A stretch of DNA of 6,686 nucleotides, taken from contig DQCI01000307.1 of assembly GCA_003545125.1 (NCBI GenBank), forward strand, positions 7,457 through 14,142, read 5' to 3'. The notes under the pieces are model-generated. The model did no database searches. It was not told the DNA's origin and worked only from the letters and a program-made list of their open reading frames with translations. Shown in pieces: positions 1 to 6,284 of this stretch. Both the position numbers and the translations under genes were made by a program. Each line of letters starts with the position of its first letter. The stretch's first letter is position 1. The stretch is from Paracoccaceae bacterium (GTDB lineage Bacteria > Pseudomonadota > Alphaproteobacteria > Rhodobacterales > Rhodobacteraceae).

Positions 1-680
1 TGGGTCGAGCGCAGCTTGGCGATACGCCCGTATTTCGCATCCGGCGTGCGCCCTGCCTGGAGATCTTTCACCACGATCCGCTGGTTGGGCATGATCACGA
101 AGAAGACGTTCGCGGTCATGATCGTCGCGGTGAAGGCACCGAGGTGCAGCATCATGGCGCGGCCGGTGAAGATCTGGTCGTAGCCCCAGCCCATCGCCAC
201 CAGCAGGATGAACAGCAGCACCATCAGCTGTGTCGGCCTTTCGGCCATGCCGGATTTGCACAAGGCGTGATAGACAAGCCAGCCAATCGAAAGCGAGCCT
301 GCGGAGATCCCGATCGCCTGCCACTGTGCCAATTCGACCTTGGAGGGGTCGATCAGGAACAAGTCGGCGCCGAGCCAGTAGACGATCGCCAGCAACACCG
401 CGCCCGACAACCAGGTGGTATAGCTCTGCCACTTGAACCACACGAGGTGGTCGGGCAATTCGCGCGGGGCGACGGTGAATTTTTTCATCTGGTAGAAACC
501 GCCGCCGTGCACCTGCCACTGCTCTCCGGCGACACCGCTGCGCCGGTCCAACGACCCCCGCAGTCCAAGATCAAGCGCGATGAAATAGAAACTGTCACCG
601 ATCCAGGCGATGGCGGCAATGACGTGGAGCCAGCGCACGGCGAACGCGAGCCAATCCCAGACGATGGCCAGTTCAAACAT
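1..680 (-). CDS. puuD: Membrane urate oxidase PuuD, N-terminal part (cut by window edge)
   Basis: The product oxidises urate to 5-hydroxyisourate at the cytoplasmic membrane. In the characterised family an N-terminal multi-helix urate oxidase domain is followed by a C-terminal cytochrome c domain that takes the electrons. Only residues 1-226 are inside the window, so the cytochrome part cannot be checked. Visible are a first long helix with RWLHVIAAIAWIGDSFYF (16-33), a GGGFY loop (59-63), the segment YTTWLSGAVLL (87-97), and hydrophobic stretches near 88-104, 121-140, 151-168 and 175-198, the last containing HLGAFTATIMTANVFFVIMP. These match my memory of the DUF989/Urate_ox_N family. The ATG at 680 is supported by AGGGAAG about six bases upstream on the minus strand. 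It is divergent from a LysR gene 99 bases away, the usual arrangement for a regulated target. Confidence in the family is high; no heme ligand was tested. Confidence 0.93.
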   Translation of the reverse strand, partial: MFELAIVWDWLAFAVRWLHVIAAIAWIGDSFYFIALDLGLRGSLDRRSGVAGEQWQVHGGGFYQMKKFTVAPRELPDHLVWFKWQSYTTWLSGAVLLAIVYWLGADLFLIDPSKVELAQWQAIGISAGSLSIGWLVYHALCKSGMAERPTQLMVLLFILLVAMGWGYDQIFTGRAMMLHLGAFTATIMTANVFFVIMPNQRIVVKDLQAGRTPDAKYGRIAKLRST

Positions 681-740
681 GGCATTCTTCCCTGTTTCCT
701 GTTCCCGGGCAGACTATGCGGGGGCATTTTGTTCTGCTAT

Positions 741-759
741 TGCTTGTAAACGCCAAGCA
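741..759. promoter_or_regulatory. Candidate LysR-type operator between puuD and the LysR gene
   Basis: A perfect inverted repeat, TGCTTG-N7-CAAGCA, lies in the middle of the 99-base divergent gap. Its core at 744-756 (TTGTAAACGCCAA) fits the classical LysR box T-N11-A with dyad symmetry. It sits 61 bases upstream of the puuD ATG and 21 bases upstream of the LysR ATG. That position would allow activation of puuD together with autoregulation. Assigning it to the adjacent LysR protein is inference from position and symmetry. Confidence 0.6.
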
Positions 760-779
760 GCATCAAAAAAACCCAAACA

Positions 780-1700
780 ATGTCCTATCTCGACAACGTT
801 CGCACTTTCGTTCGCGTCTACGAGCTCGGCAGCATGTCGGCGGCGGGCCGGGACCTGCGCATATCGCCCGCTGTAACCTCGTCGCGGATATCGCAACTCG
901 AAGAACATCTCGGCGTCCGGCTGTTTCAAAGGACGACGCGCAGCCTCACGCCGACCGAGCAGGGCACGTCGTTCTACCGCGGGGCGACCGACATCCTCGC
1001 GGCCGTCGAAAGCGCCGAGGCGCAGATCGCCAACATCACCGACAATCCGAAAGGCTCGCTCTACGTGGCCGCGCCGCTTGGCGTGGGGCGACGGCTGATC
1101 GCGCCGCAGGTGCCAGCGTTCATCAAGGAATACCCCGAGGTCTCGGTGCGGCTCAGGCTCACCGACCGGAAGGTCGACCTGACGACCGAGGGGCTGGACC
1201 TTGCGTTTTTCCTGGGACAACCCGAGGACAGCAACTTGCGCATCCGCAAGATTGCCGACGTGGACCGCATTCTCTGTGCGGCGCCCGCCTATATCAAGCA
1301 GCACGGGAAACCCGTCTCCGGGGCGGAGATCATGTCAGCGGGGCACGAATGCCTGAGCCTGCGGTTCCCGGGTGCGACGGAGTTCCGATGGCGGCTGTCC
1401 ACCCCGGATGGCCCCAAACGCTTCCGGGTATCGGGGCGCTATGAGTGCGACGACGGGGATGTGCTGACCGATTGGGCTCTGGCCGGGCATGGTATCGCCA
1501 TGAAACCGGTATTCGAGATCGCCCAACACCTGCGCGCCGGCGCCCTCGTGCCTGTCGCCACCGACACGCCCCCCGAGCCCATCCAGATGGCCTGCCTGTT
1601 CACCCACCGCCGTCGGCAAGATCCCAAGACGAGATTGTTCATGGAGTTCATGATCGACCGGATCAGCGCCACCATTCGCGACACGGGCTCGCTGCGATGA
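780..1700 (+). CDS. LysR-family transcriptional regulator, probable regulator of urate catabolism
   Basis: This is a 306-residue protein of typical LysR length. The winged helix-turn-helix is at about residues 3-62, with SMSAAGRDLRISPAVTSSRIS as the helix-turn-helix region and LEEHLGVRLFQRTTRSLTPTEQG as the conserved end of the domain. A linker helix follows (about 63-88), then the periplasmic-binding-protein-like effector domain (about 90-295). The pattern around LTPTEQG and YVAAPLGVGRR resembles the CrgA/DhcR-like group. It is transcribed divergently from puuD, and its stop is only six bases from that of convergent uraH. No Shine-Dalgarno sequence is visible: the bases before the ATG are A-rich, so initiation may be weak or the leader very short. 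The effector is unknown; urate or a ring-opened product is inferred from context. Family assignment is very secure, the role moderately so. Confidence 0.96.
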   Translation: MSYLDNVRTFVRVYELGSMSAAGRDLRISPAVTSSRISQLEEHLGVRLFQRTTRSLTPTEQGTSFYRGATDILAAVESAEAQIANITDNPKGSLYVAAPLGVGRRLIAPQVPAFIKEYPEVSVRLRLTDRKVDLTTEGLDLAFFLGQPEDSNLRIRKIADVDRILCAAPAYIKQHGKPVSGAEIMSAGHECLSLRFPGATEFRWRLSTPDGPKRFRVSGRYECDDGDVLTDWALAGHGIAMKPVFEIAQHLRAGALVPVATDTPPEPIQMACLFTHRRRQDPKTRLFMEFMIDRISATIRDTGSLR

Positions 1701-1706
1701 CCCCGG

Positions 1707-2060
1707 TCAGCTTCCCCGGTAGGTGCTGAACCCGAACGGCGAGAGCAGAAGCGGAACGTGGTAATGCGACGCTTGCGACATGCCGAACCGGATCGGGACG
1801 GTGTCGAGAAAGCGCGGCGATTGCGGCGGTGTTCCCGTGCGGTCGAGGTAGTCTCCCGCGTGGAAGACCAACTCGTAAACGCCGGTCTCGAAGGCCTCGG
1901 CCGGCAGGATCTGCTCATCGGTCCGCCCGTCGCCGTTGGTCGTGAGCGTTTTGAGCAACGTCCGGGCCTCACCGTTGATCCGAAAGAGCTGGATACGCAG
2001 GCCCTCAGCCGGACACCCCCGCGCGGTATCCAGAACATGTGTCGTCAGATAGCCGGTCAA
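1707..2060 (-). CDS. uraH: 5-hydroxyisourate hydrolase (transthyretin-like protein)
   Basis: The enzyme hydrolyses 5-hydroxyisourate, the PuuD product, to OHCU in the cytoplasm. It has 117 residues, the normal size. Family hallmarks are the N-terminal [11 protein letters not shown] with the catalytic His8, GDGRTD with Arg46, [12 protein letters not shown] with His99 and His101, and the C-terminal tetrapeptide YRGS, which distinguishes true hydrolases from animal transthyretin. The start is called at a TTG (2060-2058). Family members begin with a (M)[14 protein letters not shown] sequence exactly here, and GAGGAG lies eight bases upstream. An in-frame ATG further upstream at 2228 would add 56 residues of unrelated sequence and overlap uraD, so it is rejected. 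The gene converges on the LysR gene with a six-base gap and is divergent from uraD. No terminator fits in that gap. Confidence is high. Confidence 0.96.
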   Translation of the reverse strand: MTGYLTTHVLDTARGCPAEGLRIQLFRINGEARTLLKTLTTNGDGRTDEQILPAEAFETGVYELVFHAGDYLDRTGTPPQSPRFLDTVPIRFGMSQASHYHVPLLLSPFGFSTYRGS

Positions 2061-2068
2061 ATTCGCCT

Positions 2069-2074
2069 CTCCTC
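2069..2074 (-). promoter_or_regulatory. Ribosome binding site fixing the TTG start of uraH
   Basis: GAGGAG on the minus strand lies eight bases before the TTG at 2060-2058. It is the only good Shine-Dalgarno match near the conserved N-terminus of the protein, and it decides for the TTG over longer starts. Confidence 0.7.
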
Positions 2075-2143
2075 TGCTGTGGGCTGGTTGTAGTCCCGGC
2101 AGGTCGCACTGGACAAAGCCCCCCAACCCGAAGGCTCCTTTTT

Positions 2144-2182
2144 GGATAATTTGAAAAAGCCCAGGTATTTTCCGGATTATCC
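2144..2182. promoter_or_regulatory. Composite dyad over the uraD promoter, in the uraH-uraD divergent gap
   Basis: The sequence reads GGATAAT-N2-GAAAA-N10-TTTTC-N3-ATTATCC. The outer 7-bp arms and inner 5-bp arms are both perfect inverted repeats about nearly the same centre. This is an AT-rich island in GC-rich DNA. A plausible plus-strand promoter lies inside it: -35 TTGAAA (2151-2156, 5 of 6 matches) and -10 GATTAT (2175-2180, 4 of 6) with an 18-base spacer. That would start transcription near 2187, about 20 bases before the uraD ATG. A protein bound across the dyad would cover the promoter. The binding protein is not identifiable from sequence; the repeat differs from the one beside the LysR gene. 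Confidence 0.55.
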
Positions 2183-2205
2183 TGTTGCAAACCAGAGGGC
2201 CGCTC

Positions 2206-2331
2206 ATGACCAGATACCCGCGCGACATGACCGGCTACGGGGCCGAAACGCCGGCCGCGACCTGGCCGGGCGGCGCGAAGATCGCGGTGCAGATCGCTGA
2301 CCATTGGGCGCAGATGCATCCGCCCGTACGC
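2206..2331 (+). pseudogene. Internally deleted allantoinase (puuE) remnant, in frame with uraD
   Basis: Residues 1-29 begin [11 protein letters not shown] and continue to [10 protein letters not shown], which matches the conserved N-terminus of PuuE, the metal-independent allantoinase with a polysaccharide-deacetylase fold. In that family the next residues form an NYEEGGE motif; here residue 30 instead opens [11 protein letters not shown], resembling the family's C-terminal IARHW..HP. The whole central catalytic fold, roughly 260-270 residues, is therefore missing, yet the frame continues into uraD. Two copies of AGATCGC (2279-2285 and 2291-2297) bracket the apparent junction near 2292. The remnant cannot have allantoinase activity. 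The comparison is from memory of PuuE sequences; the deletion is inferred. Confidence 0.7.
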
Positions 2332-2841
2332 AAGACACGGCCCTCCGAGATGGACAAGGAGACCTTCGTGGCGGCGTTCGGAGGCGTCTTCGAACAGAGC
2401 CCCTGGATCGCCGAAGGCGCGTATGATCTGGACCTCGGGCCCAGCCATGACACCGCAACGGGAGTTCACACCGCACTTGCGCGGGTGTTCCGCTCGGCAA
2501 GCGAAGCGCAGCGCCTCGGCGTCCTGGTCGCGCACCCCGACCTCGCCGGCAAGCTCGCCGCGGCCAAGCGTCTGACGACCGCGTCGACCGCGGAACAGTC
2601 TGCCGCCGGCCTCGATGCCTTGACCGATGAAGAGCGCGCCGCGTTCACCGAACTGAACGAGGCCTGCACCGCCAAATTCGGGTTCCCCTTCATCATCGCC
2701 GTGCGTGACAACACCAAGGCGTCGATCATGGCGGCCTTCACGGCCCGGGTCGACAACGCCCGCGCCACCGAATTTGCCGAGGCCTGCCGCCAGGTCGAGC
2801 GTATCGCGGACCTCAGGCTTCAGGAGAAATTCGCCGCATGA
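2206..2841 (+). CDS. uraD: OHCU decarboxylase with a vestigial allantoinase (PuuE) leader
   Basis: The enzyme decarboxylates 2-oxo-4-hydroxy-4-carboxy-5-ureidoimidazoline to (S)-allantoin, the step after UraH. The 211-residue product has its decarboxylase domain from about residue 45 ([20 protein letters not shown]) to the end. Motifs are SPWIAE (65-70), HPDLAGK with His110, [10 protein letters not shown] with Ser127, Glu130 and Gln131, [10 protein letters not shown] (158-167) and Arg204. The spacings His to Glu (20) and His to Arg (94) equal those I recall for zebrafish His67, Glu87 and Arg161, so the active site looks intact. Residues 1-42 are unlike a normal UraD start and resemble the two ends of PuuE joined together (see separate entry). 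The ATG at 2206 has GAGGG upstream; a TTG at 2185 is possible but lacks support. Its stop overlaps the next short ORF as ATGA. Probably co-transcribed with the downstream permease. Confidence 0.94.
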   Translation: MTRYPRDMTGYGAETPAATWPGGAKIAVQIADHWAQMHPPVRKTRPSEMDKETFVAAFGGVFEQSPWIAEGAYDLDLGPSHDTATGVHTALARVFRSASEAQRLGVLVAHPDLAGKLAAAKRLTTASTAEQSAAGLDALTDEERAAFTELNEACTAKFGFPFIIAVRDNTKASIMAAFTARVDNARATEFAEACRQVERIADLRLQEKFAA

Positions 2842-2951
2842 CCGAGACGACCGGGGCCGCACCCCCGATCGCCGACATCTTGGCGCGGTTCTTCGATAGG
2901 CCGGGCCATCAAGACCGCCGGTTCGACGCGGAACGCACCACAGCAGAATAA
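2838..2951 (+). CDS. Short hypothetical ORF overlapping the uraD stop
   Basis: A 37-residue ORF starts in the ATGA overlap with the uraD stop. AGGAG lies 11 bases before its ATG, within the end of uraD, so translational coupling is possible. The product reads [19 protein letters not shown] and continues through DRPGHQDRRFDAERTTAE, with no hydrophobic segment or recognisable motif. It ends 50 bases before the permease gene. I do not recognise it. It may be a small leader peptide, a truncated remnant of a further catabolic gene, or simply untranslated spacer. Only the overlap and the ribosome site argue for it. Confidence 0.3.
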   Translation: MTETTGAAPPIADILARFFDRPGHQDRRFDAERTTAE

Positions 2952-3001
2952 CAAGAAATGCCAGTGGAGGAGCTGGTTCTCGCATCAAAAGGGAGGAAAC
3001 C

Positions 3002-4426
3002 ATGGCTGATGCAACCATCGGGACACCGGAGCAGCTCCGCGACCCAAACTATACGCCACCGCTTGTAAAGGCGATACCGCTGGGGATCCAGCATGTGCTG
3101 GCGATGTTCGTCTCGAACATCACCCCGGCGATCATCGTTTGCGGCGCGGCCGGCTTCGGCTTCGGCTCGAACAGCCCGGACTTTCCGCAGATGATCTACA
3201 TGATTCAGATGTCGATGTTCTTCGCCGGCGTCGCGACACTGATCCAGACCATCGGGCTCGGCCCGGTTGGGGCGAAACTGCCGATCGTGCAGGGCACGTC
3301 GTTCGCCTTCATCCCGATCATGATCCCGCTGGTCGCCGGCAAAGGCGTTGACGGCATTGCCGCGGTGATGGGTGGCGTCGTGATCGGCGGCATCTTCCAC
3401 GCCTTCCTCGGCCTGTTCATCGGCAAGATCCGCTTCGCCCTGCCCCCGCTCGTCACCGGGTTGGTGGTCATGATGATCGGTCTGGCCCTGGTCAAGGTCG
3501 GCATCCAGTATGCCGCGGGCGGGGTGCCGGCGATCGGCACCGAAGAATATGGCAGCGCCGCGAACTGGACGGTGGCCGGCGTGGTCATTCTCGTGACCCT
3601 CGGGCTGAAGTTCTTCACGCGCGGGATGCTGAGCGTCTCGGCGGTGTTGATCGGCCTGCTCGCCGGTTATGTGGTCGCAATGCTCATGGGCATGGTGAGT
3701 TTTGGCGGTGTCGGTAACGCGGCCGCCTTCGCGCTGCCCAATCCCTTGCATTTCGGCATCGAGTTCACCGCCGCCGCGATCATCGGCTTCTGTCTCATGG
3801 CCTTCGTCTCGGCGGTGGAAACCGTCGGCGACGTCTCGGGGATCACCAAGGGCGGTGCCGGTCGCGAAGCGACCGACACGGAGATCCAGGGGGCCACCTT
3901 CGCCGACGGTCTCGGCACCGCTGTCTCGGGCCTGTTCGGCGCCCTGCCCAACACCTCGTTCAGCCAGAACGTCGGGCTGATCGCCATGACCCGCGTGATG
4001 AGCCGCCACGTGGTGACAATCGGCGCGCTGTTCCTGATTGCGGCCGGGCTGATCCCGAAAGTGGGTGCGGTGATCTCGACCATCCCGATCGAGGTGCTCG
4101 GCGGCGGTGTGATCGTGATGTTCGGCATGGTCGTGGCCGCCGGTATTTCGATGCTGTCGGACGTACACTGGAACCGCCGCAACATGGTGATCTTTGCCAT
4201 CGCCCTGTCGCTGGGTCTCGGCCTCCAGCTCGAACCCGGCGCGCTTCAGTACCTGCCGTCGACGCTGAAGGTGATCGCGACGTCCGGCATCCTGCCCGCG
4301 GCGCTGATCGCCATCGTCCTCAACCTCATCCTGCCCGCCGAACTCACCGACGAGGCGACGGAAGAGGTCTCGGGCGGCCTGGCAGGCCATGCGCACGGCG
4401 ACTTCGAGAAGGACGGCCACGTCTGA
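3002..4426 (+). CDS. NCS2/NAT family purine permease (urate or xanthine type)
   Basis: This 474-residue inner-membrane carrier belongs to the nucleobase-ascorbate transporter family, whose bacterial members are proton symporters for uracil, xanthine or urate. The usual 14 membrane spans fit the hydrophobic pattern. Functional residues are present: Gln30-His31 in span 1 (GIQHVLAMF), Glu273 in span 8 (SAVETVGDVSG), Asp302 in span 9, and the NAT signature QNVGLIAMTR (322-331) in span 10. The position equivalent to the selectivity residue Thr100 of E. coli UacT is Ser100 (QGTSFAF). The C-terminus is His-rich (GHAHGDFEKDGHV) and cytosolic in the usual topology. AGGGAGGA sits just before the ATG. 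It follows uraD in the same direction and ends at tandem hairpins, so it is likely the last gene of that operon. The substrate is inferred from neighbours; xanthine or urate fit best. Confidence 0.95.
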   Translation: MADATIGTPEQLRDPNYTPPLVKAIPLGIQHVLAMFVSNITPAIIVCGAAGFGFGSNSPDFPQMIYMIQMSMFFAGVATLIQTIGLGPVGAKLPIVQGTSFAFIPIMIPLVAGKGVDGIAAVMGGVVIGGIFHAFLGLFIGKIRFALPPLVTGLVVMMIGLALVKVGIQYAAGGVPAIGTEEYGSAANWTVAGVVILVTLGLKFFTRGMLSVSAVLIGLLAGYVVAMLMGMVSFGGVGNAAAFALPNPLHFGIEFTAAAIIGFCLMAFVSAVETVGDVSGITKGGAGREATDTEIQGATFADGLGTAVSGLFGALPNTSFSQNVGLIAMTRVMSRHVVTIGALFLIAAGLIPKVGAVISTIPIEVLGGGVIVMFGMVVAAGISMLSDVHWNRRNMVIFAIALSLGLGLQLEPGALQYLPSTLKVIATSGILPAALIAIVLNLILPAELTDEATEEVSGGLAGHAHGDFEKDGHV

Positions 4427-4434
4427 TCGTCTCT

Positions 4435-4458
4435 GCGGCGGCGCTTCGGCGCCGCCGC
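4435..4458 (+). terminator. Perfect UUCG hairpin after the first permease
   Basis: A perfect 10-bp stem, GCGGCGGCGC with GCGCCGCCGC, is closed by a TTCG tetraloop, eight bases after the permease stop. It lacks a T-tract, so by itself it may protect the 3' end of the transcript or pause polymerase more than terminate. Confidence 0.6.
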
Positions 4459-4474
4459 GTCTGTCAACGCAGGC

Positions 4475-4510
4475 AAGGCGGCGTGCTCCGGTGCGCCGCC
4501 TTCTCTGTTT
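4475..4510 (+). terminator. Second hairpin with T-rich tail after the first permease
   Basis: AAGGCGGCG (4475-4483) pairs with CGCCGCCTT (4494-4502), and wobble pairs can extend the stem inward to a TCCG loop. It is followed by TCTCTGTTT. The T-rich tail makes this the likelier intrinsic terminator of the plus-strand operon. Confidence 0.6.
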
Positions 4511-4568
4511 GCGAAATGCCGTGAATGCGCGACCATATCGTCCTCGCCCGCCTGTTTTGAACGACGAA

Positions 4569-4592
4569 AGCCCCGGACATTGGCCCGGGGCT
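4569..4592 (-). terminator. Terminator hairpin of the second (minus-strand) permease
   Basis: AGCCCCGG (4569-4576) pairs with CCGGGGCT (4585-4592) around an 8-base loop. It lies 26 bases beyond the stop of the minus-strand permease, and on that strand the stem is followed by TTCGTCGTT. It could also act weakly on the plus strand. Confidence 0.65.
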
Positions 4593-4618
4593 CCCGTTTC
4601 TCGGTGGACAGGCAGATA

Positions 4619-6103
4619 TCAGTGTCCGCCGTCGGCCTGCATCGCCGCCGTGCGCAGCGCGTCCTCGTCGATGTCCTTCGCCCCGTTGAACACGAGGTTC
4701 AGAACCACCGCCGAAATCGAGGCCAACAGGATGCCCGAGTCGATCAGCGGATGGATCGCATGCGGCATATGCATTTTGAAGTCCGGCGCGATCAGCGGGA
4801 TCATCCCCATCCCGAGCGAAACCGCGACGATGAAGGCGTTGTTCTTGTTCAGCTTGAAGTCGACCGCGCCGAGGATCCGTACCCCGGTCGCCGCGACCAT
4901 GCCGAACATCACCAGGCCCGCACCGCCCAGCACGGCCACCGGCAGAGCCTCGACCAGCGCGCCCATTTTCGGCACCAGCCCGAGAACGATCATGATCGCA
5001 CCACCGGTCACGCAGACATAGCGCGACCGGATACCGGTGACGCCGACGAGCCCCACGTTCTGGCTGAACGATGTATAGGGGAAGGTGTTGAAAATCCCGC
5101 CGATCAGGGTTCCCAGGCCGTCGGTCCGAAGCCCGGCGGCCAGCGAGGCGCGCTCGATCTTCCTGCCGCACATGTCGCCGAGAGCCAGGAACATGCCGGT
5201 CGACTCGATCATCACAACGATCATGACGAGGGTCATCGTCAGGATCATGACCGGGTCGAAGATCGGAACACCGAAACGGAACGGCGTGATCAGCTCGAAC
5301 CAGCCGGCATTGGCGACCTTGTCGAAGTGCATGAGGCCAAGCGCCGCCGCGAGGCTTGCGCCGACGATGATGCCCAGAAGCACCGAGATGTTGGCGAGAA
5401 AGCCCCTTGCGAACTTCATCATCAGGACGATCGAAATCAGCACTGCTGCGGAAATGGCGATGTTGGTGCCCGAGGCGTAGAGCGGATTGTCCGCGCTCGG
5501 GGCGATGCTCAGCCCTTGCGGAAGCGCCGGCACGCCGGGCAGCGCCTTGACCGTGTCCAGCCAGGCGAGATGCTCGGGATTGACGATCTTCGGCGCGGTC
5601 GGGCCGACCGGAAGACCGAAAATCCAGTTGATCCCGATCCGCATGAGCGTGACGCCGATCACCAGGATGATCGTGCCGGTCACCACCGGCGGAAAGAACC
5701 GCAGCATCTTGGCGACGAAAGGCGCGATCAGCATGCCGATGATCCCGGCGCCGATGATGGCGCCGAAAATCATCCGCGCCCCGTCGATACCGGGGTTGGC
5801 AATGGCGATTGACACCATCGGGCCGACCGATGCGAAGGTCACGCCCATCATCACCGGCAGACGGATGCCGAACCACTTCGAGGCACCGAGCGACTGGATG
5901 ATCGACACGACCCCGCAGACGAAGAGGTCCGCGGAGATCAGGAACGCGACATGCTCTGGATCGAGCTTCAGCACCCGTCCGATGATGAGCGGTACCGCAA
6001 TGGCGCCGGCATACATGACCAGCACATGTTGCAGCCCGAGCGTCAACAGCTTGGGCGGGGGCAGTGTTTCGTTGACGGGATCAACCGTCGCACCAGTCGT
6101 CAT
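4619..6103 (-). CDS. UacT-like NCS2/NAT urate (or xanthine) permease
   Basis: This 494-residue inner-membrane carrier strongly resembles E. coli UacT (YgfU), a proton-linked urate transporter. It has LGLQHVLVMYAGAIAVPL in span 1 (Gln25-His26), IRLPVMMGVTFASV in span 3 with Thr89 at the position of UacT Thr100, IESTGMFLALGD in span 8 (Glu300), Asp328 in TDGLGT, and the NAT signature QNVGLVGVTG (348-357). The spacings Glu to Asp (28) and Asp to Gln (20) equal those of UacT. The signature ends in Gly357 where UacT has Arg327. Residues about 161-229 contain a Pro-rich loop some 40 residues longer than I recall for UacT. The ATG at 6103 is chosen because AGGAGG lies seven bases upstream; an in-frame ATG at 6163 lacks such a site. 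It is convergent with the first permease and has a long upstream region. Family is certain; urate as substrate is likely but not proven. Confidence 0.95.
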   Translation of the reverse strand: MTTGATVDPVNETLPPPKLLTLGLQHVLVMYAGAIAVPLIIGRVLKLDPEHVAFLISADLFVCGVVSIIQSLGASKWFGIRLPVMMGVTFASVGPMVSIAIANPGIDGARMIFGAIIGAGIIGMLIAPFVAKMLRFFPPVVTGTIILVIGVTLMRIGINWIFGLPVGPTAPKIVNPEHLAWLDTVKALPGVPALPQGLSIAPSADNPLYASGTNIAISAAVLISIVLMMKFARGFLANISVLLGIIVGASLAAALGLMHFDKVANAGWFELITPFRFGVPIFDPVMILTMTLVMIVVMIESTGMFLALGDMCGRKIERASLAAGLRTDGLGTLIGGIFNTFPYTSFSQNVGLVGVTGIRSRYVCVTGGAIMIVLGLVPKMGALVEALPVAVLGGAGLVMFGMVAATGVRILGAVDFKLNKNNAFIVAVSLGMGMIPLIAPDFKMHMPHAIHPLIDSGILLASISAVVLNLVFNGAKDIDEDALRTAAMQADGGH

Positions 6104-6150
6104 TTCAGGTCCTCCTCCTGTCGGGCCCATCGCCCGCATTGTACCCGGCA

Positions 6151-6175
6151 GCGCGGCCGGCAAACCGGGCCGCGC
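6151..6175 (-). promoter_or_regulatory. Stable hairpin in the leader of the second permease
   Basis: On the minus strand GCGCGG-C-CCGG, loop TTTG, CCGG-CCGCGC forms a 10-bp stem with one bulged C, 47 bases before the start codon. There is no T-tract, so it is not a classical terminator. It would be part of the leader RNA if transcription starts upstream. Its role is unknown. Confidence 0.4.
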
Positions 6176-6243
6176 CGTCGGTTCTCAACCGTATGTCGAT
6201 ATGTCGGCTCCGGCCAAGGCCGCAATGTTGAACGAGCCGCGGG

Positions 6244-6263
6244 GGCGTCACATCCGGCGTCAC
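6244..6263. repeat. Direct repeat GGCGTCAC twice, 12-base period
   Basis: Two exact copies of GGCGTCAC (6244-6251 and 6256-6263) are separated by ATCC upstream of the second permease. On the minus strand they read GTGACGCC. Such a spacing suits tandem half-sites for a regulator, but chance cannot be excluded in GC-rich DNA. Confidence 0.3.
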
Positions 6264-6284
6264 GATAGGCGCGCGGGTCGCCAT

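Noticed and set aside
144..749. 201-residue open frame on the plus strand opposite puuD
   Set aside because: The minus strand encodes the conserved PuuD membrane segments, and this frame is low-complexity His/Gln/Asp-rich sequence.
2005..3018. 337-residue open frame on the minus strand opposite uraD
   Set aside because: uraD on the plus strand has all active-site motifs; this frame crosses several gene borders and has none.
2909..4420. 503-residue open frame on the minus strand opposite the first permease
   Set aside because: Its product is rich in His, Asp, Arg and Gln with no domain, the typical shadow of a GC-rich membrane-protein gene. The plus strand has a clear family match and ribosome site.
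4580..5812. 410-residue open frame on the plus strand opposite the second permease
   Set aside because: It is the same kind of His/Asp/Arg-rich shadow; the minus strand carries the conserved permease.
6104..6240. Possible xanthine or guanine riboswitch in the leader of the second permease
   Set aside because: Purine permeases are common riboswitch targets, but I could not match any known conserved core by eye; only a simple bulged hairpin is visible.
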